DNA from: Rhizobium johnstonii 3841
GTDB lineage: Bacteria; Pseudomonadota; Alphaproteobacteria; Rhizobiales; Rhizobiaceae
DNA: 64,000 nucleotides
Assembly: GCF_000009265.1 (NCBI RefSeq)
Contig: NC_008378.1
Coordinates: forward strand, 62,001 to 126,000
Direction: 5' to 3'
Below the pieces are notes generated by a model, which worked only from the letters and a program-made list of their open reading frames with translations, was not told where the DNA came from and did no database searches. Position numbers and translations under genes: made by a program. Below, one piece after another: positions 41,460 through 51,587 of this stretch (position 1 is the stretch's first letter; the number at the start of each line of letters is the position of its first letter).

Positions 41460-42491
41460 ATGGATTATCGCAAGCTCGGTCCCAGCGGGACCGTCGTCAC
41501 CGCCTATTGCCTCGGCACCATGACCTTCGGCGCGGAGGCCGATGAGGCCGCCTCCCACAAGCTGCTCGACGATTATTTCGCCTGGGGCGGCAATTTCATC
41601 GATACCGCCGATGTCTATAGCGCCGGCAAGTCGGAAGAGATCATCGGACGCTGGCTGAAGGCGCGCCCGACCGAGGCCCGCCAGGCGATCGTCGCCACCA
41701 AGGGGCGGTTCCCGATGGGCAACGGCCCCAACGATATCGGCCTGTCGCGCCGGCATCTTAGCCAGGCGCTCGACGATTCGCTCCGCCGCCTCGGCCTCGA
41801 GCAGATCGACCTTTACCAGATGCATGCCTGGGACGCGCTGACGCCGATCGAGGAAACGCTGCGTTTCCTCGACGATGCGGTTTCCTCCGGCAAGATCGGC
41901 TATTACGGCTTCTCCAATTATGTCGGCTGGCATATCGCCAAGGCCTCCGAGATCGCCAAGGCGCGCGGCTATACCCGTCCGGTGACGCTGCAGCCGCAGT
42001 ATAACCTGCTGGTGCGCGACATCGAACTCGAGATCGTCGCGGCCTGCCAGGATGCCGGCATGGGTCTGTTGCCGTGGTCGCCACTCGGCGGCGGCTGGCT
42101 GACCGGCAAATACAAGCGCGACGAGATGCCGACGGGCGCCACCCGCCTCGGCGAAAACCCCAATCGCGGCGGTGAATCCTATGCGCCGCGCAATGCGATG
42201 GAGAGAACCTGGGCGATCATCGCTGTCGTCGAGGAGATCGCCAAGGCGCATGGCGTCAGCATGGCGCAGGTGGCGCTCGGCTGGACGGCGGCGCAGCCGG
42301 CGATCACCTCCGTCATCCTCGGCGCCCGCACGCCGGAACAGCTCGCTGACAATCTCGGCGCCATGAAGCTCAAGCTCTCCGACGACGACATGGCGCGGTT
42401 GAACGAGGTGAGTGCGCCCCAGCCGTTCGACTACCCCTATGGCAAGGGCGGCATCAACCAGCGCCATCGCAAGATCGAGGGTGGGCGGTAG
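41460..42491 (+). CDS. Aldo/keto reductase (third of three)
   Basis: This 343-residue AKR has NFIDTADVYSAGKSEEIIGR, IVATKGRFPMG, YQMHAWDALTPIEE, LQPQYNLLVRDIELEI and ILGARTPEQLADNL, the YccK/Tas-like group. GAGGAG lies 8 nt before ATG 41460; the ATG 6 nt earlier is too close to it. It ends a same-strand set with the epimerase and two other AKRs. Confidence 0.9.
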   Translation: MDYRKLGPSGTVVTAYCLGTMTFGAEADEAASHKLLDDYFAWGGNFIDTADVYSAGKSEEIIGRWLKARPTEARQAIVATKGRFPMGNGPNDIGLSRRHLSQALDDSLRRLGLEQIDLYQMHAWDALTPIEETLRFLDDAVSSGKIGYYGFSNYVGWHIAKASEIAKARGYTRPVTLQPQYNLLVRDIELEIVAACQDAGMGLLPWSPLGGGWLTGKYKRDEMPTGATRLGENPNRGGESYAPRNAMERTWAIIAVVEEIAKAHGVSMAQVALGWTAAQPAITSVILGARTPEQLADNLGAMKLKLSDDDMARLNEVSAPQPFDYPYGKGGINQRHRKIEGGR

Positions 42492-42509
42492 TTCGTGGAC
42501 TGGGACGGT

Positions 42510-43110
42510 GGCCGAGCCGCCGTCCGGTTTGCCTCGTCACGGCGCCTGTCTCATCGGTCGTCCGCCAAGCCGGCATTTCGATGGAACTCCATCTCGCCGC
42601 CACCTTTGTCACGGTTCTTGTCATCGGCATCTGGGCAATCTCCGGCATGCGGAATGCGCCGGCGCGGATCGCGTTGCATGAAGGCAAGGCACCGCTGGTA
42701 GCGCTTCCCACCTGGGGCCTAATGCCGTTCTGCGTGATCGGCATCGCGGCCTTTCTCGTCGAAGGTGCCGGCATCGATTGGTCGGCGATCTATATGCGCG
42801 ATGTGTTTTCGGTCGAGCCCTTCATTGGCGGACTGGGATTGACGCTTTTTACCTTCTGCATGGCGCTGACGCGCCTGTTCGTCGATCCGCTGGTCGATCG
42901 GTTTGGCGCGCGGGCCGTCACCACGATGTTGCTTGTTCTTTCGGCGATCGGCATCTGCGCCGTGTCGGGGGCGCCGCATCCCTATGTCGCGCTGGCGGGT
43001 TTTGCCTTGATGGGCGCCGGCTGCAGCGCGGTCTACCCTCTCGCCGTTTCGGCGGCGGCCCAACGCACAGATCGCGCGGCGCTCCGGGCTGCCGGCGGAG
43101 GTAGCGCTGC
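42510..43110 (+). pseudogene. Truncated MFS transporter (both ends missing)
   Basis: An in-frame segment encodes MELHLAATFVTVLVIGIWAI, WGLMPFCVIGIAAFLVEGAG, GLGLTLFTFCMALTRLFVDP and PLVDRFGARAVTTMLLVLSA, several helices of a 12-TM MFS protein (YbjJ/FucP-like). Readable coding continues upstream of the ATG at 42581 without a start, and past PLAVSAAAQRTDRAAL it dissolves into the end of the opposite-strand SDR. The first helices and the last ones are lost. It is a decayed sugar or drug permease. Confidence 0.7.
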
Positions 43111-43138
43111 GACTGCTCGGAGCGCCGTTTCATCGCCC

Positions 43139-43978
43139 TCAGAGTTTCTGTTGCTCTATCGCGCTGAAGCGCAATGCCCTTCCATCGGCTTCTGCCAAAG
43201 CGTCCATTTCCTTTTCGAGTACATCTCGATCGTCGACGCCGCGCAAGAGGCGACCAGCAAGCACATCGAACCGGCCAGCGGCGATGTCCGCGATAAGAAG
43301 TGCAGCTCGAGAAGGGTGGATATCGATGCCGTCGTCGAAGAGCTGCTGGATGGCGGGCAGATAAGTTTTGCCTGCCTCCGAAAACAACTGCTTTTCCGTC
43401 ATGTCGGTTCGTACGAGCCCGGGGTCGACGGCAAAAGCGCGTATGCCATGAGCGATGGTCGTATCATTGAGACACTCGGTCAGCCGCATGATCGCTGCTT
43501 TACTCGATGCGTATCCGGAACCGTGTGGAAAACTATTGCCCGTCCCTCCGCCAACCAGGTTGATGATCCGGCCTCTGCCGCGCGCCAACATTGTCGAACA
43601 AGCCGTGCGGGAGGTGTGAAACGTCCCTTGCAAGTTGATTTCCACATCCCGCCACCAGGCAACAGGGTCACACTCCCATATCGGTCCAAAAGCCTGGAAA
43701 GAACCGTGATTGTTGACTAACGTATCAACCGGACCGAACTCAGATGCGATCCGGGCAAAAGCGTTTTCGACGGCGCTGTATTGGGTAACGTCGGTCGTCA
43801 CAGCGATCGCTTGCCCGCCTTCATCTTCAATCAGCGAGGCTGTTTCCTCGATCTCAGTGGCGGTTCGCGCAAGCACTGCGACCTTGGCGCCTTCTCGCGC
43901 CTGCCGGAGCGCGATCTCCCGACCGATTCCTCTACCGCCACCGGTGACGACCGCTACGCTGTCCTTAAGCCGGGTCAT
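43139..43978 (-). CDS. Short-chain dehydrogenase/reductase
   Basis: This is a 279-residue classical SDR. It has the cofactor motif VVTGGGRGIGREIAL, LVNNHGSF, an active-site Ser region and Tyr-x-x-x-Lys in SGYASSKAAIMRL. The tail beyond residue 240 is longer than usual. AGGAGCAC precedes ATG 43978. It is divergent from the sugar-binding-protein gene, with palindromes in the 152-bp gap, so it may belong to the same regulon. The substrate is unknown; in fucose or other deoxysugar pathways an SDR acts as sugar dehydrogenase. Confidence 0.88.
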   Translation of the reverse strand: MTRLKDSVAVVTGGGRGIGREIALRQAREGAKVAVLARTATEIEETASLIEDEGGQAIAVTTDVTQYSAVENAFARIASEFGPVDTLVNNHGSFQAFGPIWECDPVAWWRDVEINLQGTFHTSRTACSTMLARGRGRIINLVGGGTGNSFPHGSGYASSKAAIMRLTECLNDTTIAHGIRAFAVDPGLVRTDMTEKQLFSEAGKTYLPAIQQLFDDGIDIHPSRAALLIADIAAGRFDVLAGRLLRGVDDRDVLEKEMDALAEADGRALRFSAIEQQKL

Positions 43979-44069
43979 TTTGTGCTCCTATCTTGTTTAG
44001 TGCCGCCGCCACGCAACGGTTCGGCTCGTTGAGCACTATCAGACAAAACCCTTGCTAGTTTCAAGATAG

Positions 44070-44093
44070 ATGATAACGTTTCAATTAAATTGA
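44070..44093. promoter_or_regulatory. Candidate operators in the SDR/sugar-ABC divergent promoter
   Basis: TGATAACGTTTCA (44071-44083) resembles a LacI-type operator with a central CG. It is followed at once by a perfect TCAATT-A-AATTGA palindrome (44081-44093), 38 bp before the binding-protein start. The LacI regulator encoded at 49412 is the likely ligand for the first. Confidence 0.4.
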
Positions 44094-44130
44094 GTGCCAA
44101 GGGCAAAGTCAACGTTTGGGAGGATGTGAC

Positions 44131-45438
44131 ATGACCAACAGCAGTGGATTCACGCATGAGATACGTCGCCGCACCCTGCTTGCGGGTGCGGGAAGTGCCG
44201 CATTGATGGCTTTGGCGGGTAGCGCCAACGCGCAGGATAGCGTGAGCGGCGAACTTGTGGTGCTGAATTGGCTCGGTGGTTCCGAGCTCGACATGATGCA
44301 CCAGATCCAGAATGCCTTTACGGCGAAATATCCGAAAGTGACGATCAGGGAAGTTGCCATTACCGGCCAAGGAGACATGCGCGGTGGCATCCGCACGGCA
44401 CTCATGGGCGGCGAAGTGGTCGATGTTCTCTACAACACCTGGCCGGCCTTCCGGAAGGAACTGCTCGATGCCGGCATGCTGCGGCCGATCGACGACCAAT
44501 GGAAGTCCTTCGGCTGGGACAGGCTCATCAGCCAATCCTGGAAGGATCTCGGCGCTATAGCCGGCAAGACCTATGGCCTGACTTACACCTTCGGCAACCG
44601 CTCCGGCATCTGGTACAAGAAGGAGCACCTTGCCAAGGCGGGCATCACCGAGCCGCCGAGGAGCTGGGACGAGTTCGTCGCCAGCTTTGCGAAGCTTACA
44701 AAAGCTGGGTTCGCGGCTCCGGTCGCTATTCCCGGCAAATACTGGGCGCATGCCGAATGGTTCGAAACGCTGCTCCTGAGAACGGCAGGCGTCGAGACGG
44801 CTTCGAAGCTGGGCGCGCACGAAATTTCGTGGACCGATCCGGCCGTGAAGAATGCGCTTACAAAATATGCCGAAATGTTGACCGCGGGCTGCTGCGGTGC
44901 GCCGAACAGCATGCTCGCCAACGACTGGGACGGGGAAGCCGACCAAATCTTCCAGGCGAATTCCAAAAATTACCTGCTGATCGGCATGTGGATGAATAAC
45001 CGCGCCAAGAACGATTACAAACTCACCGAAGGTAAGGATTACGGTCTCTTCCAGTTCCCCGCCCTCGGCATGGGTCATGACGACACGTCGAGCGTCGATA
45101 CCAAGGAACTGCTCGTCACGGCAAACGGCCCCAATCCGAAGGCAGCCGACGCCTTCCTCGATTTCTGGACAAGCGCCGAGGCCGCCAACATTCTTGCCAA
45201 GAACGGCTATGCATCACCAAGCAGCAATACCGACACGTCGCTCTATGGCGAGACGCAGAAGGTGGCGACATCAGCGGTCGCAAGCTCGAAGCTGCAATTC
45301 GTGCTCGGAGATCTCCTGCCCGGCGATCTCGTCGATGAATATCGCGTGCAGCTGCAGAAATTTCTGCAGGATCCCTCGGATGCTAATATCGATAGCGTCC
45401 TTGCGGCAATCGAAACCAAGGCCCAGGGTTCCTACTGA
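44131..45438 (+). CDS. Sugar ABC transporter substrate-binding protein
   Basis: This 435-residue family-1 (MalE-like) binding protein has signal RRRTLLAGAGSAALMALAGS, ending near ANA-QD, with a twin-arginine-like start. Mature motifs are LVVLNWLGGSELDMMHQIQN, GKTYGLTYTFGNRSGIWYKK, and a C-terminal GYASPSSNTDTSLYGE. GGAGG is 8 nt before ATG 44131. The stop overlaps the permease start by 1 nt. From the two fucosidase-type genes downstream, its ligand is probably a fucosylated oligosaccharide. Confidence 0.92.
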   Translation: MTNSSGFTHEIRRRTLLAGAGSAALMALAGSANAQDSVSGELVVLNWLGGSELDMMHQIQNAFTAKYPKVTIREVAITGQGDMRGGIRTALMGGEVVDVLYNTWPAFRKELLDAGMLRPIDDQWKSFGWDRLISQSWKDLGAIAGKTYGLTYTFGNRSGIWYKKEHLAKAGITEPPRSWDEFVASFAKLTKAGFAAPVAIPGKYWAHAEWFETLLLRTAGVETASKLGAHEISWTDPAVKNALTKYAEMLTAGCCGAPNSMLANDWDGEADQIFQANSKNYLLIGMWMNNRAKNDYKLTEGKDYGLFQFPALGMGHDDTSSVDTKELLVTANGPNPKAADAFLDFWTSAEAANILAKNGYASPSSNTDTSLYGETQKVATSAVASSKLQFVLGDLLPGDLVDEYRVQLQKFLQDPSDANIDSVLAAIETKAQGSY

Positions 45439-46397
45439 TGGCCGGCACCTCCGCTTCCCCCGCGCGGGAAGCGGCGGGCGTGATGCAGGTTTCCCCGCTA
45501 GCGGTCAGCATTGAAGGTCGCCGGCGTCTGCTCAGGGACACGCCCGCCGCATTGATCCTGATCGCACCCGTCATCGTGCTCTTTGCCCTCGCCGTGGTCT
45601 ATCCGCTGGTGGAGACTATCCGCTTGAGCTTCTGGGACATACAGGGCCTGCGGAAGCCTTCCTTCATCGGCTTCGGCAATTATGTGCGGCTGTTTTCGGA
45701 CGCCGCCTTTCGCAGCACGCTGCTAACGACCCTGATATTCACGATCGGGACGACGGTGATTTCTGTCTCGATTGGCTGGGCTCTGGCAATGACGTGCGCG
45801 TTCGCGCCACGACAGACGCTGCCGTTCCGCGTGATGATCTTTGCCGCCTTCGGTATTTCGGAGGCAGTTTCGGGCTACATGTGGATCGGCATCTACAGGG
45901 CCGACGCCGGCGGCCTGCTCAATTCGCTGATTCAGCTTTTCGGGTTTTCCGGCTTCTCGCATGCTTGGCTCGGTGACGCCAATACGGCACTGTGGGCGCT
46001 CATCATAGCCGCATCGTGGAGCGGCGTAGGCTTGCCCCTGATGCTGATCTTCGCCGCCATCCAGGCAATCCCGAAATCCGTGCTCGAAGCAGCCTATATG
46101 GACGGCGCCAAGCCGCTCTCGACCATGCGCCATATCATGATGCCGCTATCGATGCCCGGCGTGCGTGTCGCGGTTTTCATCAATCTTCTGGGTGCCCTGC
46201 GCGCCTTCGACATCATCTACATCCTGACGGGCGGCGGACCGGTGCGCTCAACCGAGACGGTCGGCTATTTCATGTACCGGGAATCCATGACCCAGTTCAA
46301 ACTGGGCTATGGCGCCGCCGCGACCGTCATCCTGCTGCTGGCCGTGCTCATCGTCTCGATCCCCGCCATCATCCAGCGAACGGCAGGTGCGAAATGA
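45438..46397 (+). CDS. Sugar ABC transporter permease (MalF/UgpA type)
   Basis: This 319-residue protein has six predicted helices beginning LILIAPVIVLFALAVVYPLV. It shows NYVRLFSDAAFRSTLLTTLI and the EAA loop KSVLEAAYMDGAKPLSTMRH. The start overlaps the binding-protein stop by 1 nt; the stop overlaps the next permease (ATGA). Confidence 0.92.
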   Translation: MAGTSASPAREAAGVMQVSPLAVSIEGRRRLLRDTPAALILIAPVIVLFALAVVYPLVETIRLSFWDIQGLRKPSFIGFGNYVRLFSDAAFRSTLLTTLIFTIGTTVISVSIGWALAMTCAFAPRQTLPFRVMIFAAFGISEAVSGYMWIGIYRADAGGLLNSLIQLFGFSGFSHAWLGDANTALWALIIAASWSGVGLPLMLIFAAIQAIPKSVLEAAYMDGAKPLSTMRHIMMPLSMPGVRVAVFINLLGALRAFDIIYILTGGGPVRSTETVGYFMYRESMTQFKLGYGAAATVILLLAVLIVSIPAIIQRTAGAK

Positions 46398-47215
46398 TCG
46401 GCAAGGCTCCCCGCTGGATTGTCATATTCGTCGGCATCATCGCCTGCATCTGGGTCATCCCAATCGCCGGTATCGTTGTTACATCCCTGCGTCCTCCCGA
46501 GGGCGTCTCGCTTGGCTGGTGGCACTTCGAGCGCTTCGATCTGACCTTCGATGCGTGGCACCGTGTCTGGGACAAATATCCGCTCTCCCAATCCATGTGG
46601 GTGACGATGAAAACGGCGGGGATTGCGACGGCGCTGACGATGGTTTTGACGCCGGCAGCGGCCTACGCCTTCCATTTCCTCAATTTCCCGTTCCGCCGCA
46701 TCTTGCTGATCATCATCATCAACGCATTCGTGTTGCCGCAGCAGGTTGTCATCATTCCGCTCTTCACGCTGTGGCGCGATCTCGGGCTGATCGACAACAT
46801 TCTCTCCGTTCTCATTCCCTATGTCGGGATGTCCTTCGCTTGGTCGATCTTCCTCGTCAAAAATTTCTTCGAGGATTTCCCGCGCGAACTAGTGGAAGCA
46901 GCCAAGATTGACGGCTGCGGACCGATTGCGACTTTCCGTCACGTGGTACTGCCGAACAGCCTGTCGCCGATCTTCGCCGTCGGCATCCTGCAGTTCCTCT
47001 GGACCTGGAACGCCTTGCTACTGCCGATGCTTTTCCTGCGCAACGACGTACCCCTGCCCGTGCTGCTCGCCCGCATCTCCGGCAGCTACGAGATCAATTG
47101 GGACCTGCGCTCGGTGGCGGCGATCATCACGACAATCGTTCCCCTCCTCGTTTTTCTTGTCTTCCAACGTCAGTTCGCCGCCGGCTCTCAAACCCGCACC
47201 GGCGCAAAGGAATAG
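46394..47215 (+). CDS. Sugar ABC transporter permease (MalG/UgpE type)
   Basis: This 273-residue protein starts MIGKAPRWIVIFVGIIACIW. It shows FVLPQQVVIIPLFTLWRDLG and the EAA loop RELVEAAKIDGCGPIATFRH. It completes the membrane core. A longer frame from 45992 is an artefact of the ATGA overlap. Confidence 0.92.
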   Translation: MIGKAPRWIVIFVGIIACIWVIPIAGIVVTSLRPPEGVSLGWWHFERFDLTFDAWHRVWDKYPLSQSMWVTMKTAGIATALTMVLTPAAAYAFHFLNFPFRRILLIIIINAFVLPQQVVIIPLFTLWRDLGLIDNILSVLIPYVGMSFAWSIFLVKNFFEDFPRELVEAAKIDGCGPIATFRHVVLPNSLSPIFAVGILQFLWTWNALLLPMLFLRNDVPLPVLLARISGSYEINWDLRSVAAIITTIVPLLVFLVFQRQFAAGSQTRTGAKE

Positions 47216-47219
47216 GACC

Positions 47220-49271
47220 ATGCCGAACACCACAAACAAGCCGTTGCGCTACCGCCAGATCCATCTCGACTTCCATACGTCGGAACATATTCCCGGCATC
47301 GGCGTCGACTTCGATCCGGATATTTTCGTTTCAACGCTGAAGGCGGCGCATGTCGACTCGATCACGATCTTCGCCAAGTGCCATCACGGCTGGTCCTACT
47401 ATCCGACCAAGGTCGGCAAGCCGCATCCGCGGCTGGCCCGCCCGGACCTCCTCGGCGACATGGTGAAGGCGCTGTCGGCGGCCGATATCGAAAGCCCGAT
47501 TTATATATCGGTACAGTGGGACGAGCTGACGGCGCGCGAACATCCCGAATGGCGCGCCATGACCGCGTCGAACCAATACCATCACGACCGTCCGGACGAC
47601 CCTTCGGCGGGCAAGCAGCTTAGCCCGGCGTGGCATACGCTCTGCCTCAACCATGCCGGCCTACGGAAATACATTCTCGACCAGGCGCGCGAAGTCGCGC
47701 AAAGCTATCCCACGCAGGGTCTGTTCTTCGATATCATCCTCACGCCGGATTGTGTATGCCCGGCTTGCATCGAGCGCATGCAGTGCGAGGGCCTCGATCC
47801 AGAAAATTCGGCGGACCGGCTGAAGAACGACGAGGCCGTCAACGAACAGTTCCGGCGTGAAACGAGCGAGGCGCTGTTCAAGGAGTTCCCTAATCTCCGC
47901 GTCTTCTACAATTGCGGACATATCCACAAGCAGGGCCCGAAGCGCTTTTCCACCTATTCTCATCTCGAGCTCGAAAGCCTGCCCACCGGCGGTTGGGGTT
48001 ACGATCACTTTCCGTCCAGCGCGCGCTACGCGGCAACGCTCGGCATGGATTTCCTGGCACATACAGGCAAGTTCCACACCTCGTGGGGCGAGTTCGGCGG
48101 TTTCAAGCACCCTGATGCGTTGGAATATGAATGTGCGCAAATGATCGCGCTCGGATCGAAGTGCCTGGTCGGCGACCAGTTGCATCCGAACGGCGCCATC
48201 AACCCGGATACTTACGCTTCGATCGCGCCGGCTTATCGACGCGTTGAAAAGCTGGAGCCGTTTCTGGATGGCGCGAAGCAGGTCTCCGAGATCGCTATAT
48301 TGTCCGCCGAGCACATGAACCCCAAGGGCGCGCGCAATCACCCGAGCGACGATGGCGCGGCACAGATGCTGCAGGAGCTGAAGCGGCCCTTCGACGTGCT
48401 CGACAGTTCCGCTCGTTTCGAGGAGTACCGACTGCTGATCCTGCCGGATGAAATCCCGGTCGATGCTGCCCTTGCGGCGCGGCTGAAAGCCTATCTCGCC
48501 GGTGGCGGCAAGATCATCGCCTCCTGGCATTCGGGCATCGGCGAAGATGGTGCATTTGCTGTCGATTTCGGCATTGAGCGGCAGGCAACGCCGATCGCGT
48601 CCAGACCGAGCTATGTGAAGGCAGGCAAGGACCTTGATCCGTCCATGCCGAAAACGGCCTTCGTTTTCTACGATGAAGCCGAAACCGTCCGCGCGGTCGG
48701 CGCAACGGTGCTGGCCGGTATTTACCCCTCCTACTTCAACCGGTCTTACAAACATTTCTGCTCGCACCAGCATGCTCCCGACGATACAGCCGCTGATATG
48801 CTTGGCGCTGCCGTGACCGAGCATGGGGGCATCGCCTATATTGCCTACCCGATCTTTCGGCTTTACCGGGCCATTGGCCAGCCGCTTTACAAATATGTTG
48901 TTCGAGGGCTTCTCGATCGTCTCGTTCCCGATCCGGCGATGGTTACCGATCTTCCCTCATCCGGCCGGGCAACGCTGACCCGGCAGATTGGGCACAATCG
49001 CCACATCCTGCATCTTCTTTACGGACCGCCGCAGATCCGCGGCAAGGACGTTCGTGGCGATGACGGCTCGAGGCGGGTGATGGAAATGATCGAGGACATC
49101 CCGGCGATCGGCCCGGTTAACGCCAGCGTGCGGTTGCCGGCGAAGCCGAAGCGGGTTTTCGATGCCATGACCGGAGAGGATCTGGCCTGGGAAGCCGGCG
49201 CAGACGGCGCCATTAGCATCACAGTGCCGCGACTGCATATCCACAGCGCCGTGGTGTTCGAAGGCGTCTGA
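47220..49271 (+). CDS. Glycoside hydrolase with GHL6/GH151-like barrel and beta-galactosidase-type trimerisation domain
   Basis: This 683-residue protein begins MPNTTNKPLRYRQIHLDFHT and has no signal peptide. The N-terminal barrel shows HTSEHIPGIGVDFDPDIFVS, ITIFAKCHHGWSYYP, GLFFDIILTPDCVCPACIER and YDHFPSSARYAATLGMDFLA, as in the hypothetical glycosyl hydrolase 6 group that is related to the GH151 alpha-L-fucosidases. A middle Rossmann-like trimerisation domain (about 350-470, LLILPDEIPVDAALAARLKA) and a C-terminal beta-sandwich follow. It acts in the cytoplasm on imported sugar. The start is 5 nt after the permease stop. Which acidic residues are catalytic is not assigned. Fucosidase activity is inferred from family resemblance and the GH95 neighbour. 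Confidence 0.8.
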   Translation: MPNTTNKPLRYRQIHLDFHTSEHIPGIGVDFDPDIFVSTLKAAHVDSITIFAKCHHGWSYYPTKVGKPHPRLARPDLLGDMVKALSAADIESPIYISVQWDELTAREHPEWRAMTASNQYHHDRPDDPSAGKQLSPAWHTLCLNHAGLRKYILDQAREVAQSYPTQGLFFDIILTPDCVCPACIERMQCEGLDPENSADRLKNDEAVNEQFRRETSEALFKEFPNLRVFYNCGHIHKQGPKRFSTYSHLELESLPTGGWGYDHFPSSARYAATLGMDFLAHTGKFHTSWGEFGGFKHPDALEYECAQMIALGSKCLVGDQLHPNGAINPDTYASIAPAYRRVEKLEPFLDGAKQVSEIAILSAEHMNPKGARNHPSDDGAAQMLQELKRPFDVLDSSARFEEYRLLILPDEIPVDAALAARLKAYLAGGGKIIASWHSGIGEDGAFAVDFGIERQATPIASRPSYVKAGKDLDPSMPKTAFVFYDEAETVRAVGATVLAGIYPSYFNRSYKHFCSHQHAPDDTAADMLGAAVTEHGGIAYIAYPIFRLYRAIGQPLYKYVVRGLLDRLVPDPAMVTDLPSSGRATLTRQIGHNRHILHLLYGPPQIRGKDVRGDDGSRRVMEMIEDIPAIGPVNASVRLPAKPKRVFDAMTGEDLAWEAGADGAISITVPRLHIHSAVVFEGV

Positions 49272-49411
49272 TGCAGGTTGAGGTAGGGGAACCGTCGGAC
49301 ATTGCTCTTGCCGCCCGCAACGCTGGTGGGCGGCAGAGCGCTGGGCTATACGACGGAAAAGCGCTTCCCCTGGCGCTATTTCCCCTCAATGAGTGCAGGA
49401 GCCCGCTCGAC

Positions 49412-50446
49412 ATGCGACAGACGGACCGGACGGCCGGAAAGAGACGCGGAGCCACGATTATCGACGTTGCCAGGGTGGCGGACGTCGCTGTCGGCACCGT
49501 GTCGCGCTATCTCAACGGCGAGACGATCCGCCGCTCGAACCGCGAACAGATCGAGCGCGCAATCCAGGATCTGGGCTACCGGCGCAATGCCGCAGCGGCC
49601 TCGATCCGTACCGACCTTACCCATATGATCGGCTTCCTGGTGCCGACCTTCGACGAATTCCATGCCCGGATGTTGGAATATCTGGCCATTTCCGTGCGTC
49701 AGACCGGACGAGCGCTCTTGACCTACTGTCATGGCGGCGATCCGCGCGTGGTCGCCGAGGCTCTCGATTTCTTTGCCGCGCAACGCGTCGATGCACTGGT
49801 CATGGACGGCACGGCTGAGGTCTATGATCGCGTCGACGACCTGATCCATCACGACATTCCGATCATCTTCTACAATAACGACGTGCGTGGGCTCGCGGCG
49901 GACCGGGTGATGGTCGAAAATCACCGCGCGAGCTACCGCCTAATCAGCCATTTGATCGATCTCGGCCATACGCGCATCGGCATGCTGACGGGTGACCCGC
50001 GCAATTCGTCGGGAATCGAACGCCTGGCCGGATACGAGCAGGCGCTGCGCGACCGGGGCATCGTGGTGGATGCTTCCCTGGCAGTGCGCGGCAACTGGCG
50101 CATGGATGGCGGCTACGAGGCGACCAAGCGACTGATGTCGCTGGAAAGCCCACCCACAGCTATTTTCTCCGCCAATTACGGCATGGCGGTCGGGGCGCTC
50201 AGCTGGCTGAAGGAGAACGGCCGTCACGTGCCCGACGATATCTCGCTGGCGAGCTTCGACGACGTGGCGATCTTCCGCCTCTATGAGGCCGGCATTACGG
50301 CGGTCGCCCAGCCAGTCGCCAGCATTGCCGAGACCATCACCGACATTCTCGTGGAACGCCTGACGGAACCATCAGGAGGGGCGACCCGCAGCGTCGTTCT
50401 TGAATGCGACATCATTTTGCGGGGCTCGACGCGACGGATCACCTGA
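49412..50446 (+). CDS. LacI-family transcriptional regulator of the sugar locus
   Basis: This 344-residue regulator has an N-terminal HTH, ATIIDVARVADVAVGTVSRY, then NREQIERAIQDLGYRRNAAA and a periplasmic-binding-like domain (MIGFLVPTFDEFHARMLEYL). It is embedded between the glycosidase and ATPase genes. ATG 49412 is chosen because AGGAG lies upstream and the HTH starts close behind. An in-frame ATG at 49271, overlapping the previous stop, would add 47 residues with no LacI similarity. It probably represses the 44131-53827 operon and senses an imported sugar. Confidence 0.88.
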   Translation: MRQTDRTAGKRRGATIIDVARVADVAVGTVSRYLNGETIRRSNREQIERAIQDLGYRRNAAAASIRTDLTHMIGFLVPTFDEFHARMLEYLAISVRQTGRALLTYCHGGDPRVVAEALDFFAAQRVDALVMDGTAEVYDRVDDLIHHDIPIIFYNNDVRGLAADRVMVENHRASYRLISHLIDLGHTRIGMLTGDPRNSSGIERLAGYEQALRDRGIVVDASLAVRGNWRMDGGYEATKRLMSLESPPTAIFSANYGMAVGALSWLKENGRHVPDDISLASFDDVAIFRLYEAGITAVAQPVASIAETITDILVERLTEPSGGATRSVVLECDIILRGSTRRIT

Positions 50447-50483
50447 CGCGTTCTGCCCGCCAAGCGGTTAAAGGGAGGAAGCT

Positions 50484-51583
<1,100 letters not shown>

Positions 51584-51587
<4 letters not shown>

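Noticed and set aside
40431..42467. 678-codon minus-strand frame opposite the aldo-keto reductases
   Set aside because: Both reductases underneath have complete AKR tetrads and ribosome sites, while the opposite frame is a low-complexity His/Arg/Asp-rich shadow.
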